The translations under genes were made by a program, and so were the position numbers. Positions 42,413 to 51,230 of a stretch of DNA of 64,000 bases are shown here, piece after piece (within the stretch, counting starts at the first letter, position 1; each line of letters opens with the position of its first letter). Below the pieces are notes generated by a model. That model had not been told where the DNA came from and searched no databases. It was given only the letters and a program-made list of their open reading frames with translations. The DNA comes from Parasutterella muris (GTDB lineage Bacteria; Pseudomonadota; Gammaproteobacteria; Burkholderiales; Burkholderiaceae_F), in NCBI RefSeq assembly GCF_943193095.1, contig NZ_CALPCV010000004.1, positions 1 through 64,000 on the forward strand, given 5' to 3'.

Positions 42413-45397
42413 CTAACTTGTACCTGATTTTAAACGCATTGTCCTTTTTTCTGGTTGAGATTTGCTTTGAAGTAGGATCTTCTCAGGTTGACCTTCAGCT
42501 TCAATTTCACCAAGGAAATAGAACAATTTTGCCTCTTGATCTTCTTTGTTCTTCCTAACGAACAAGAAAATCCGATTATCCTTGTTTTCTGGCTTTCTCT
42601 TGTAAATGCGATCCGCATCTGGGGAGTCTACCGATCGTTTTGTCTTGGAGATCGCTACCAGTAGCCGATCGGATTCGAAATGATCTTCGTAGGCGATTGC
42701 ATCGTCATCTTTGCGATAGTTGACGAATACGGGGAAAGTTTTAGTGGCGGCATCGTACTTATAGCCACCGATGTTTTGACCATTTAGGTTCTTTGGCCAA
42801 TTTAACAAGCGGCAAGTATCTGCATATGAATAGGTTTCATAGAGGACCAGACTTGTATCTTTGTAGCGATACTTAAATTTAGCCAAATAACGTTGCTTGG
42901 CAAAGTCGATTATCTGCTGGATTTGATCATTAAACTCTTTACTTTGCTCTAAGGCTCGCCTGAATTTCTCAGTTACAGAAAAATCATCAGAACCCGTTCG
43001 TTCAACGACAGCCCAATTAACAGTTTGGTTTCTTTCGGCTTCTGTAATCGCAAACTGACCAGAGAGCACAAGAAATACGTTGTTGATTAGATCGTCGGAT
43101 GCGTCAATTTTCCAGAGATCTTTTAGCTTAGACGTTAATCCTGAGCGTAACTTCTCTCCTGGCTTGGCTTCAACTACAAGTTCAAGAAGAACAGCTTCGG
43201 CGATGCGTTTTGCGTCGGCTACACGGATGGACAAGAAATTTAAGAACTCGATTTGTTCCTGATCCAGCACAAAAGGAAGATTTTCTTTCGCTGCGTGGAC
43301 AAGGAAGTTGTAATAAGACAGCAACTGCTTATTTTGAAAGATTTTTAATGGAGTGATTGCGTTATGCTCGGCAAATTCAACAAGACGAGGAATTCGACCG
43401 AGCTTATGGCGCAGAATGTTGTAGGATTCTTTTATCAATCCAATTGAATTTGTTTTGGCTCTATCAATTGAATTGAGAATTTGTTGTTTGACTTGCTCTT
43501 CGAATTCTACGGTTGAGGCACCAGGGATGATCTTTGTACCACTACCAATGTATTTGCGCATTGACTCTTTCTGATAAGAGTTATCACCAGAAAGTGCGAT
43601 GGGAATGAGGTAGTTCTTTTCGTAGTTTGCGATGAAGTCGATAACGACAACATAATCTTTATCTTTCGCCTTTCTCAATCCACGACCTAATTGCTGGATG
43701 AAGATAATTGAACTTTCGGTCGGGCGTAACAGCAAAACTTGGTTGATTTCAGGAATGTCGATACCTTCGTTGAAAATATCGACAGTAATAATGTAATCCA
43801 GCGCTAACTGGTCATCTACATCACTTACCAGTCTCTGAATAGCAATATCGCGTTCTTGCTGCGAGTTTTTCCCCGAGAGTGCAAGGGTTCGTTTCCCTTG
43901 TTTATTCAGTTCAATTTCTAGGGCTTTTGCTTCATCGTTTCTGGAACAGAAAATTAGCCCTTTAACTCGTTTTCCGGAGAATCCGTAGTCGTGCGCAGCT
44001 CGTAGAACATGCTTAACTCGCTCCTTAAATTCGAGACAATTAAATTCGGAGAGCTCTGAGAAAGGTTTGTTATTAACTGTGAGATCCGATATTCCGTAGT
44101 AGTGAAAGGGACATAGGAGATCTTCGTTCAAGGCATCTTGCAGACGAATTTCATAGGCGATGTTGTGATCAAACAGACTGTAAATATCTTCACCATCAGT
44201 TCTATCAGGACTTGCAGTCATGCCTAACCAAAATTCGGGCTTAAAGTGCTCCATGATTTTTTTGTAGGACTTAGCGCCAGCTCTGTGAACCTCATCAATG
44301 ATGATGACGTCAAAATAGTTAGCATCGATATTTTTATAAACAATATCCTGACTTATTGTTTGGATGGTAGCGAACGTGAAATCGTTGTCTAGCTTTTTCC
44401 CATTGCCGGTTAACAAGCCATATGTCTTATTGGCACCGTTTATTCTTTTGAAGCTCCGCAACGCTTGCTTTGCAATTTGTTCTCTATGCACGACAAACAA
44501 TATTTTTTTGGGAGACTTACGGATAACGGAATCTTTTGGCCAATCTGAAGGTTTCAAGTTCATTAAATGGCGAATCGCAAATGCCGCTGCAAAGGTTTTA
44601 CCCGTGCCTGTGGCAGAAATGAGCATGGCTCTGGTTTCGCCGTGGATGTAGTAGTTGGTTAGGTTCTTAATGAAAGGCTTCTGCATTGTATTTGGATAAA
44701 GCCGAGTCGTAGGCTCAGCATTTCCAGAATTTTTCAGCAATTCGCGAGCTGCGCGTTCGTCCTTTTTCTTTTTTTCGTATTCGACCGTGTAGTCGTCTAA
44801 CACCTTTTCAAGGTCATGGCTTTGGGAACAGTTCCATAACTCATTAAATTCGTGCTCCAAGCTGCTGATAAACTCGCCGTCCTTTTTAGATACCAGTCGA
44901 ACGTTCCATTCTTTTGTTGAAGATAAAGCGTCCTGGGTAAGGTTGGAGCTTCCAATAATGGCTGTGGTTTTATCTTTATGGTGGAAGATAAAGCCTTTTG
45001 TATGGAACTTTTGTTGCTCCTCGCATCGGAACATTTTTATTTTTATATTCTTGAATTCGGATAGCCTGCCTAGGGCGGATGGTTGTGTAAAGAGGTTATA
45101 GTCCGTTGTGAGAATTCTCCCAGGCACTCCCTTTTCTTCAAGAGTTCTCAGAGTTTTATAAAGAAGTTGCCTTCCGGCATCCGTGATGAACGCTACGCTG
45201 AAGTCAAAAGACTCGCAGCCCTCAAGTTCTTTAATGATTTCAGAAACTATTTTTTTTACAGAATGAGTCTGATCACCTTTTTGGTTAAACAGTAATTGAA
45301 CGCGTAAAAGGGGATCGGAATCAATAAATCCCTTTGAGATAAAAGAGGTCTTAAGTGCCTCTACTAAATCATTGTCGGATAGTTTGATTTTTGGCAT
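42413..45397 (-). CDS. PLD-nuclease/SF2 helicase fusion with a DUF3427 C-terminal domain
   Basis: A 994-residue protein. Residues 40-190 form a phospholipase-D-like nuclease domain with HTKGFIFHHKDKTTAIIGSS (His132, Lys134; the N of SSNLT follows), one HKD-like motif. The helicase core has Walker A SATGTGKT (about 263-270), the box DEVH in IIIDEVHRAG, TASPDRTDG and motif VI QQLGRGLRKAKDKD. The C-terminal about 250 residues match DUF3427 (LLNWPKNLNGQNIGGYKYD). This architecture occurs in accessory and defence-like loci and probably acts on DNA. It is divergent from a broken HNH endonuclease gene. Codon and GC use are more AT-rich than core genes. Confidence 0.87.
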   Translation of the reverse strand: MPKIKLSDNDLVEALKTSFISKGFIDSDPLLRVQLLFNQKGDQTHSVKKIVSEIIKELEGCESFDFSVAFITDAGRQLLYKTLRTLEEKGVPGRILTTDYNLFTQPSALGRLSEFKNIKIKMFRCEEQQKFHTKGFIFHHKDKTTAIIGSSNLTQDALSSTKEWNVRLVSKKDGEFISSLEHEFNELWNCSQSHDLEKVLDDYTVEYEKKKKDERAARELLKNSGNAEPTTRLYPNTMQKPFIKNLTNYYIHGETRAMLISATGTGKTFAAAFAIRHLMNLKPSDWPKDSVIRKSPKKILFVVHREQIAKQALRSFKRINGANKTYGLLTGNGKKLDNDFTFATIQTISQDIVYKNIDANYFDVIIIDEVHRAGAKSYKKIMEHFKPEFWLGMTASPDRTDGEDIYSLFDHNIAYEIRLQDALNEDLLCPFHYYGISDLTVNNKPFSELSEFNCLEFKERVKHVLRAAHDYGFSGKRVKGLIFCSRNDEAKALEIELNKQGKRTLALSGKNSQQERDIAIQRLVSDVDDQLALDYIITVDIFNEGIDIPEINQVLLLRPTESSIIFIQQLGRGLRKAKDKDYVVVIDFIANYEKNYLIPIALSGDNSYQKESMRKYIGSGTKIIPGASTVEFEEQVKQQILNSIDRAKTNSIGLIKESYNILRHKLGRIPRLVEFAEHNAITPLKIFQNKQLLSYYNFLVHAAKENLPFVLDQEQIEFLNFLSIRVADAKRIAEAVLLELVVEAKPGEKLRSGLTSKLKDLWKIDASDDLINNVFLVLSGQFAITEAERNQTVNWAVVERTGSDDFSVTEKFRRALEQSKEFNDQIQQIIDFAKQRYLAKFKYRYKDTSLVLYETYSYADTCRLLNWPKNLNGQNIGGYKYDAATKTFPVFVNYRKDDDAIAYEDHFESDRLLVAISKTKRSVDSPDADRIYKRKPENKDNRIFLFVRKNKEDQEAKLFYFLGEIEAEGQPEKILLQSKSQPEKRTMRLKSGTS

Positions 45398-45729
45398 ACG
45401 AAGGTCTTTCAGCTTTTTTCATATCTTAACCGGAAAGAGGTGGTAAAACCCCGATGACAAGGTTATTGGTGGCTTTTTAATTGGATAAAATGAAGTCGCC
45501 TTAATAGTCTAAAAAAGCTATGAGACTAGAATTGTATGATCCGCTGGGTGGGATATTTTGCATATAAGATCCTTGAGGAGAGCCTTTTAACAGAGGTGTT
45601 TTGCATTGAAATAAAAGAGATACTCTCAAATTCCTGTTGAATGGTTCGACGTGAGAAGTGTATCTAAAGATGCAAATCTTAAAATGTAACGGAACGATTT
45701 ATATTGGTCCCTTAAATTGGAGAAAGAAT
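45398..45729. other. Divergent intergenic region between helicase and HNH genes
   Basis: 332 AT-rich bases with no gene. It must hold the divergent promoters. GGAGAAAG just before 45730 is the ribosome-binding site of the HNH gene. No clear operator is seen. Confidence 0.5.
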
Positions 45730-46620
45730 ATGAAGAGGTTTACTGGTAGAAGAACTCTCACTATTTTGGAAGGGGAGCAAATTGTTGAATTCCTCTATAA
45801 GAGGGATACTCTTTAGAGAACTTAACAAATTATCAGAGTTTAGAGGGAAAGGTCTCCCATCGTTGTCGATTGAAAACAATGGGAAAAAAGCAGCCCCGTA
45901 TGTAGGAAAGTGGCAAAAAAATCGTAACGCTAAGATTGTGTTTGAATTTTTAACTAATTCAGTCTATTTTCAACCAATTTTTTTGATATAAGAAATGAGT
46001 TAAATACCTTGCAGTTCGTAGATGAGCTGCGCTTGAACTCTAACCTTGTGGATTTTCCTGTCAAACCTGGGCACTCATCAAATTGTGGTGCAAAAGCTAA
46101 ATTTTCAGATGTCGAAGCTTTTACACGAGGACTGGATAAATCACTTGAATTATTTTGTCATCAAGCTGAAAAATCCAGTCAAGAGAAAAATACAAGAAAT
46201 GTAGTTAATGGGAACGTTACTTCTGGAAGCAAAGGAATCGAAGAAAAAGAAGATTTAAACTTAAACCCCAGCGACGACTATGTGACAGCAGTAGTAGAAG
46301 GAGGAAAAAAGAAGCTATTCACTTATAGTTATGAAAGGAATAACCAGCTTCGAAAGCAAGCGCTGAGAAAGTATGGCTATAAGTGTGCAGCCTGCGGTTT
46401 TAGTTTTGAATCGTTTTACGGACCAGAGCTCGGCGAAAACTTCATTGAGGTTCATCACATTGTTCCGGTGTCAGAAGGTGAACGTGAAAATGACTACACA
46501 AATCTGAGACCTATGTGTTCGAACTGCCACCGAATGATTCATCGCCTTTATCGTGAACTTGAGCCTAAGGACTATAAGCGCGCAATTGAAATCCTGACTT
46601 CAAAAATTAAGAAACCTTAA
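45730..46620 (+). pseudogene. HNH endonuclease gene with two apparent frameshifts
   Basis: Three pieces make one protein of about 295 residues. Piece one starts at the ATG at 45730 with GGAGA upstream (MKRFTGRRTLTILEG). Piece two continues one base out of phase after about 45808 (FRELNKLSEFRGKGLPSLSI...FEFLTNSVYFQP). Piece three returns to the first frame near a run of seven T at 45978-45984 and carries on with FPVKPGHSS and the HNH domain. The HNH motifs are complete: CAACGFSFESF, EVHHIVPVS, NLRPMCSNCHRMIH. The nuclease part from about 46009 could be made alone from a TTG, but without the N-terminal region. Confidence 0.75.
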
Positions 46621-46676
46621 TAGTCTCAATTAAATAGAGTACATCGGCAGATATATTCAATTTGTCGACAGAAGAT

Positions 46677-46710
46677 GTGCGTCAGAGGCCGTAGTGCCTT
46701 TCCGACGCAC
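46677..46710. other. Hairpin in the gap after the HNH gene
   Basis: GTGCGTC (46677-46683) pairs with GACGCAC (46704-46710), with an inner AGGC/GCCT stem. No T-run follows. It lies 57 bases past the HNH stop and may be a Rho-independent remnant or an element of a decayed mobile sequence. Otherwise 46621-46905 shows no supported gene. Confidence 0.4.
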
Positions 46711-46905
46711 TCGCTTATCAGAGTAGATTCAGCACAGCCGGTCGGTTTGCCGCATATCGCACATCGGGTCTTTGAACACATTAAAGCCCGCTTTAACCGA
46801 TCAAAAAATACAAGAAGAAACTGCGTGACCAAAACGGTAAATTCCAAATCTGAGAGCCTCGGATTCCTGTAAAAATAAAACAGCAATATTGGAGGTAGGA
46901 AGAAC

Positions 46906-47454
46906 ATGAGTAATGCCTTAATTGTTATTGGTCATCCGTATTGGAAGGATTCTGTTGCCAACCGTGCCATTCTTGAAGAACTTCAAAAGCTTCGTCCGCA
47001 AATTAAACTCTCGAACCTGATTGAACTTTATCCGGATTTCGATATCGATATAGAGGCGGAACAACGCAAGCTCATTGAGGCGGATACGGTGGTCTGGCAG
47101 TTCCCGCTCATGTGGTACAGCTGTCCGTCCATTATGCGCAGATACCTCGAAGGCGTGCTTAGTTACGGCTTTGCTTATGGTTCCTCCGGTTCAAAGCTTG
47201 AGAATAAACGTCTTATCGCATCGATCACGACCGGAGTAAAACAATCGGTGTACGAGGGCGGAATACTTGGATTCAGCGCAGAGGATTTATTTAAGCCGCT
47301 GGCGCAGGTCGTAAAAATGTGCTCTATGCTCTGGGAACCGCCTCAGGTCACTTTTGGTTTAAATTCAGCCGGAGCCAAAGGCGACGAAATCAAGCTCGAA
47401 GAGATTCGAATCAGGTGTCGGGAACACGCTCGCCTGCTGAGTGAGCGTCTCTGA
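46906..47454 (+). CDS. Flavodoxin-fold NAD(P)H-dependent oxidoreductase
   Basis: A 182-residue protein of the Flavodoxin_2 family (KefF, MdaB, YwrO relatives), which use FMN or FAD and NAD(P)H to reduce quinones. IVIGHPYWKDSVANRAIL is the phosphate-binding loop region, and WQFPLMWYSCPSIMRRYLEG is the family core, where most members have WPxxW. Length is typical. GGAGGTAGGAAG precedes the ATG. It lies about 100 bases before the C45 peptidase gene and may be co-transcribed with it. Confidence 0.88.
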   Translation: MSNALIVIGHPYWKDSVANRAILEELQKLRPQIKLSNLIELYPDFDIDIEAEQRKLIEADTVVWQFPLMWYSCPSIMRRYLEGVLSYGFAYGSSGSKLENKRLIASITTGVKQSVYEGGILGFSAEDLFKPLAQVVKMCSMLWEPPQVTFGLNSAGAKGDEIKLEEIRIRCREHARLLSERL

Positions 47455-47552
47455 CAGGGTCTCCCGGTGCTCACACTGCGCAAGTGGGATATTTACTTGC
47501 GGGGTGTTTGAGCCTAGCATGGTTAAGTATAAAAACACCCGATGGAAGCGCT

Positions 47553-48623
47553 ATGAAGCCTCAGCATATATACATCGAACTCTCCGGAACATCCCGGGAA
47601 ATCGGACTGAAATACGGTCGTGAAGCCAAGGAAATGATTCACCGTAATTTGGCTTTCTACAGAACATTTTTTAAAGAATATGCTCGAATGGAATGGATTG
47701 AAGCGAAGCAGCTTGCTCAGAGTTTCATCTTTCTGATCCAGAACAGCGCACCTGATTTGCTTGATGAAATGCATGCCGTGGCAGAGGGCGCCGGCGTATC
47801 TTTTGAAGACATTCTCACGCTTAACTGCCGAAGCGAGGTGATTTTTGCAAGACCGGACGGCTGCAGTTTCGTCGGCTTCCTTAGCGAACACGGAAAAGAC
47901 GGCCATGTATACATGGGTCAGACATGGGACTGGCTGATTCCTGCCGTTGAAAATGTTTGCGTTTTAAAAATCCAAAAAGAGGGCAAACCTGATCAGTTGA
48001 TTGCGGTTGAAGCGGGCATGATTGGCGGTAAAGGCCTTAACTCTCATGGAATCGGTGTTTGTTTAAACGCCCTGAGTGTGGGCAAAGGCAAAATCGGTAT
48101 GCCGCTTCATGTTCTGTATCGAATGATTCTCAATACGAATAAAGCGAGCGACGCTATCGAAGCCGTTGCACAGTGCGATAGGGCAGGCGCCAGTAATTTT
48201 GATATCGGTACGGCCTCGGACTATCTATTTGCGCTGGAATACACACCGGATAATTTCGATGTGATCATGAGCGAGGGAGAGCCGCTCTGCCATACGAATC
48301 ACTATCTTTCTCCGCTCTTTGCGGCGCAGGATACATTCAAGCGTGACTTGACCGATACCTTCATGCGCTACAACACGCTGAGAAGAGAAGTAAAAAAAGT
48401 GAACTATCCGGTGGACGAGAAGACCTTATTTGGAATTCTTTCGTCTCACCAGAATTTCCCGGATTCAGTTTGCTCTCATGAAGATCCGAGAGATCCGAAG
48501 TACAAACGCTTCTGCACAATTTACGGCATCGTCATGGACTTAACCGCCCGCAGAATTTGGATTACGGACGGCCGTCCCTGTGAAGGCAAAATCGCTACAT
48601 ACGCACTGACAAAAGAAGTCTGA
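47553..48623 (+). CDS. C45-family Ntn hydrolase (acyltransferase/penicillin-acylase-like)
   Basis: A 356-residue protein similar to isopenicillin-N acyltransferase, an autocleaving Ntn hydrolase. The cleavage site DG|CSF is at residues 102-105, so Cys104 would be the N-terminal nucleophile of the beta chain, as in the fungal enzyme. GQTWDWL, GMIGGKGLNSHGIGVCLNAL and HTNHYLSP are further family features. I use the ATG at 47553 with GGAAG upstream; an earlier GTG would add 23 unrelated residues. No signal peptide. Likely substrates are N-acyl amides; the exact one is unknown. Confidence 0.88.
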   Translation: MKPQHIYIELSGTSREIGLKYGREAKEMIHRNLAFYRTFFKEYARMEWIEAKQLAQSFIFLIQNSAPDLLDEMHAVAEGAGVSFEDILTLNCRSEVIFARPDGCSFVGFLSEHGKDGHVYMGQTWDWLIPAVENVCVLKIQKEGKPDQLIAVEAGMIGGKGLNSHGIGVCLNALSVGKGKIGMPLHVLYRMILNTNKASDAIEAVAQCDRAGASNFDIGTASDYLFALEYTPDNFDVIMSEGEPLCHTNHYLSPLFAAQDTFKRDLTDTFMRYNTLRREVKKVNYPVDEKTLFGILSSHQNFPDSVCSHEDPRDPKYKRFCTIYGIVMDLTARRIWITDGRPCEGKIATYALTKEV

Positions 48624-48641
48624 CCCTTTGTTGTCAGAAGT

Positions 48642-48669
48642 AAAAAGCCGGGCTCGTCCCGGTTTTTTA
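48642..48669 (+). terminator. Terminator of the C45 gene
   Basis: AAAAAGCCGGG and CCCGGTTTTTT pair around CTCGT with one bulged G and a T-run. It lies 18 bases past the stop. Confidence 0.85.
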
Positions 48670-48681
48670 TTAGGGCAGAGG

Positions 48682-48715
48682 TTGACAACTAATTGATTAT
48701 GATTATCATTTGATA
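48682..48715 (+). promoter_or_regulatory. Promoter overlapped by a Fur box
   Basis: TTGACA (48682-48687) and TATCAT (48704-48709), 16 bases apart, form a good sigma70 promoter. TGATTATGATTATCATTTGA (48694-48713) matches the Fur consensus closely, covering the -10. The downstream HMA gene should be repressed when iron is plentiful. Confidence 0.8.
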
Positions 48716-48739
48716 AATATTCAGTCAAGCGAGGCGGTT

Positions 48740-49015
48740 ATGTATAGAACAACGGTAATCATCGACGGCATGCATTGCCCTATGTGTGAGTCACAAGTTA
48801 AGGGACTGATTAGAAAGCTCTATCCCAATGCCTCTCTTTCTGCCGCTCATAAAAAAGGACTGCTTAGTATCGAATATCCGTTTATTCCGAGTCAGGCGGA
48901 AATTAAGAAAGCTTTGGAATCAGGAGGTTACCAAGTAAAGAGCTTCAGTACGGAGAAATTTGAGAAAAAGCCGAGTTTGTTCGCAAGACTGTTCCATTCA
49001 TTTAAAACGGCCTGA
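48740..49015 (+). CDS. Heavy-metal-associated (HMA) domain mini-protein
   Basis: A 91-residue protein with one ferredoxin-like HMA domain. GMHCPMCESQVKG supplies the CxxC metal site (Cys13 and Cys16, counted from the ATG at 48740). A basic C-terminal tail (KFEKKPSLFARLFHSF) could form an amphipathic helix at the membrane. An earlier in-frame codon would add ten residues, but GAGG six bases before this ATG decides the start. CopZ-like copper chaperones look similar, but the Fur-controlled promoter points to iron. Similar short HMA proteins occur in Fur regulons of gut bacteria; the role is unknown. Confidence 0.85.
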   Translation: MYRTTVIIDGMHCPMCESQVKGLIRKLYPNASLSAAHKKGLLSIEYPFIPSQAEIKKALESGGYQVKSFSTEKFEKKPSLFARLFHSFKTA

Positions 49016-49027
49016 TCTTTAATTTTC

Positions 49028-49050
49028 AGTCCTCTTTCGGGAGGATTTTT
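49028..49050 (+). terminator. Terminator of the HMA gene
   Basis: AGTCCTC (49028-49034) pairs with GAGGATT (49041-49047) with one G-U, followed by TTT. It lies 13 bases past the stop. Confidence 0.75.
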
Positions 49051-49173
49051 GATGTTTGACTATAATAGGGGGGCAGTTCTTTTTCTTTATTGAGTGTCCT
49101 TATTAGGAAACCTATGTAATTATCTAAATGAGTTGTTAGTCCACTCAATAGGGTGGTGGTATTTACTCTCGAC

Positions 49174-49431
49174 TCATTTAGAGCAGGGATGATGTTTCAG
49201 CTTTAAACCCCATACAGAAGTCAGCTCAGCGACACCAACACCGCGAAGGATCAAGTAAAAAACGGACCCAACAAAAAGACTTGAGATCACTTCAAAAATG
49301 AATTCCCCGATGTTGAATGGCTTTCCTTCAATGAGCTTCTGAGCATGCCGAAGAACACCGCTGATCCCAAAGAGAACAAGGGATAGCACAGTGTGAAATA
49401 CACTTAGGTTTTGAGGATCTTTTTCAGGCAT
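49174..49431 (-). CDS. Holin-like small membrane protein
   Basis: An 85-residue protein with two or three hydrophobic segments (VFHTVLSLVLFGISGVLRHA; FIFEVISSLFVGSVFYLILRGVGV) and a charged C-terminus. The pattern is like LydA-type phage holins. No other phage genes flank it, so it could be a prophage remnant or a recruited lysis-type protein. The ribosome-binding site is weak. Function is inferred only from size and hydrophobicity. Confidence 0.55.
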   Translation of the reverse strand: MPEKDPQNLSVFHTVLSLVLFGISGVLRHAQKLIEGKPFNIGEFIFEVISSLFVGSVFYLILRGVGVAELTSVWGLKLKHHPCSK

Positions 49432-49690
49432 TTTTTACCCATTAGTGCGTTTAATTGGTAATTTTACGACATGCAATTACTTAAATATATTGATAAGTAA
49501 ACGCCTGCATACATCTAAGGGAAAACAATGAGACTAACTATTTTGATAAAATGCTTGCCGCTTACAGGAGAAGGTTAAGAGCAAAGAGATTTTAGGTGTT
49601 GCTGGCGCAGTTTCTATGAAAGCAGAAAACTACCCTTTAAACACCTCAGTGTTATACTGAGGATGAATAATATTGTGAAGGCGTTGAACA

Positions 49691-50236
49691 ATGTATGATA
49701 CGGAGCTTACCACTCAAATAATCGGCTACTTCCTCTGGAAGGCCGGTGGAGCAATGCCTTATTTGAAGATCCTAAAATTGGTGTACCTTGCAGATAGAAA
49801 AGCACTTCTGGATATTGGAGAAACGCTTACAGGCGATGCTTACTCTGCAATGAAATTAGGACCTGTTCCTTACTATACCTATAACAGCCTAAAGCAGGAT
49901 AAATTTGACAGCCAGTGGCTCGAACATAAAAAATTCGATGTTCGTTTAAAAAAGGAAGTAAACTCCAACGACCCTTTGGATACATTTGAACTTTTGAGCC
50001 CGATAATGCAAAGCATTCTTGACAGCATTTGGGATCAGTATGGAAATAAAAGGAAATACGATCTTGCCAAGCTTACGCACACCATCTGCCCCGAATGGGA
50101 AGCTTGTAAGGATGACTCTATTGAATTAGCTGATATTTTGAAAGCAGAGGGATATACATCAGCTCAAATTCATGCAACCTTGGAACGAGTCGCTGAACTT
50201 AATCGGCTCAAAGAATTCTCGAAGGAAATGCAATGA
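49691..50236 (+). CDS. Panacea-domain antitoxin (SocA/DUF4065-like)
   Basis: A 181-residue protein whose first 130 residues match the Panacea domain: KLVYLADRKALLDIGETLTG, DAYSAMKLGPVPYYTYNSLK, then a helical KLTHTICPEWEACKD stretch. Panacea proteins are antitoxins that neutralise many unrelated toxin folds. The stop overlaps the next gene by four bases (ATGA), the usual antitoxin-toxin arrangement. The region is AT-rich relative to core genes. Antitoxin assignment is strong by family, and its pairing with the next gene is inferred from the overlap. Confidence 0.87.
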   Translation: MYDTELTTQIIGYFLWKAGGAMPYLKILKLVYLADRKALLDIGETLTGDAYSAMKLGPVPYYTYNSLKQDKFDSQWLEHKKFDVRLKKEVNSNDPLDTFELLSPIMQSILDSIWDQYGNKRKYDLAKLTHTICPEWEACKDDSIELADILKAEGYTSAQIHATLERVAELNRLKEFSKEMQ

Positions 50237-50634
50237 CACTGTCCCTCTTGCGGGGAGGAACAGTTCTTGCGTCCACTGGTTCTATCAATCATCTTCACAT
50301 AATCTGCTCTGCCCCTCGCTTTTATCCCCAGATCGGCGGATTAGGGGTTCTGGTTGTAAACATAAGTTCTGTCAAACCCGGCACCACCTACGACTCTACT
50401 GTCATTCTTCACCAAGGAGAGCACCCCTTCATAACTCATGATAGTTATGTTTTATATGCACAAGCTGTAGTTTGGAAACTTGAATCTATTGAGAGAAGAA
50501 TTGAGTCTGGAGAAATACTCCCGCAAGACCCTTTGGCCGAGCCATATATTTCCAATGTAATCGCCGGCTTTTTCAAATCTCCTTATGTCCCTCGTAAGAT
50601 TCTAAAATTTTGTGAGAAGTCAAATCTCTCCTAA
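50233..50634 (+). CDS. Candidate toxin paired with the Panacea antitoxin
   Basis: A 133-residue soluble protein. The first half (GTVLASTGSINHLHIICSAP; GVLVVNISSVKPGTTYDSTV) looks like a small beta-barrel. A conserved-looking EHPFITHDSYVLYAQA follows, then a charged helical C-terminus. The central HPF-hxSYV pattern resembles uncharacterised proteins that I recall next to antitoxins, and the fold might be PemK/MazF-like. No catalytic residues can be assigned. Translation is coupled to the antitoxin by an ATGA overlap. Confidence 0.6.
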   Translation: MTLSLLRGGTVLASTGSINHLHIICSAPRFYPQIGGLGVLVVNISSVKPGTTYDSTVILHQGEHPFITHDSYVLYAQAVVWKLESIERRIESGEILPQDPLAEPYISNVIAGFFKSPYVPRKILKFCEKSNLS

Positions 50635-50822
50635 GCGCTGCGTTTTCTATATACCTTCCCAGGAAAGCCCGTAAAACGTCCTGCCGTTTCCTGTTATATC
50701 AGCCGGATGCTATAAATTTGGTAGATGAAATTAGTTATCTACACCACGTTTATCCCCATTGATTTTGCTAGGGCCAAAAACAGTAGACTATTCTTATAAG
50801 CAATTTTTACAAGAAGATAAAG

Positions 50823-51230
50823 ATGAACGCCGCCCCCATTACTTTTGAGGACCTTTCTCATTTACCAAGAGAAGTTATTCTCAGACGAGCTGAGCGATAC
50901 TATAAAGTCGCAATAAAAACAAGAATAAACTGTCAAGAATCTTCTCGACATTCTGTCAGAGCCAGCCCTCTTCCAAATCAGGGATTTCCGCCCGTCCTCA
51001 ATGTTTGCTGTGGTACTACCCTTAGGGAGTCAAACCCTCCGGGGTCTGTTTTTATAGTATGGGCAAAACTTTGCTTTGATGAAAGAAACGACGCATATTA
51101 TTTATTTACAGACTATCGATGGAAAGTAGAGCGTACAGATGAGGAAACCGCAAAGGAGCTTATAAATCAAAAGAAAATTGGGATTACTAACTACTACCCA
51201 AAGTCTGCAATTCCTAAGGCCTCCAAATGA
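50823..51230 (+). CDS. Hypothetical protein, first gene of a two-gene unit
   Basis: A 135-residue protein with no recognised domain. Features are a basic N-terminal helix (REVILRRAERYYKVAIKTR), a Cys pair NVCCGT and an aromatic beta-rich stretch (AYYLFTDYRWKVERT). The stop overlaps the next start by four bases (ATGA). It follows the Panacea pair by about 190 bases. AAGAAGATAAAG precedes the ATG. Confidence 0.6.
   Translation: MNAAPITFEDLSHLPREVILRRAERYYKVAIKTRINCQESSRHSVRASPLPNQGFPPVLNVCCGTTLRESNPPGSVFIVWAKLCFDERNDAYYLFTDYRWKVERTDEETAKELINQKKIGITNYYPKSAIPKASK

Noticed and set aside
42413..45397. Mokosh or DISARM assignment for the PLD-helicase protein
   Set aside because: The helicase is SF2 with a DUF3427 tail and none of the partner genes of those systems are present.
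46675..46872. 65-codon plus-strand frame after the HNH gene
   Set aside because: It starts inside a hairpin, lacks a ribosome-binding site and overlaps an equally open minus-strand frame.
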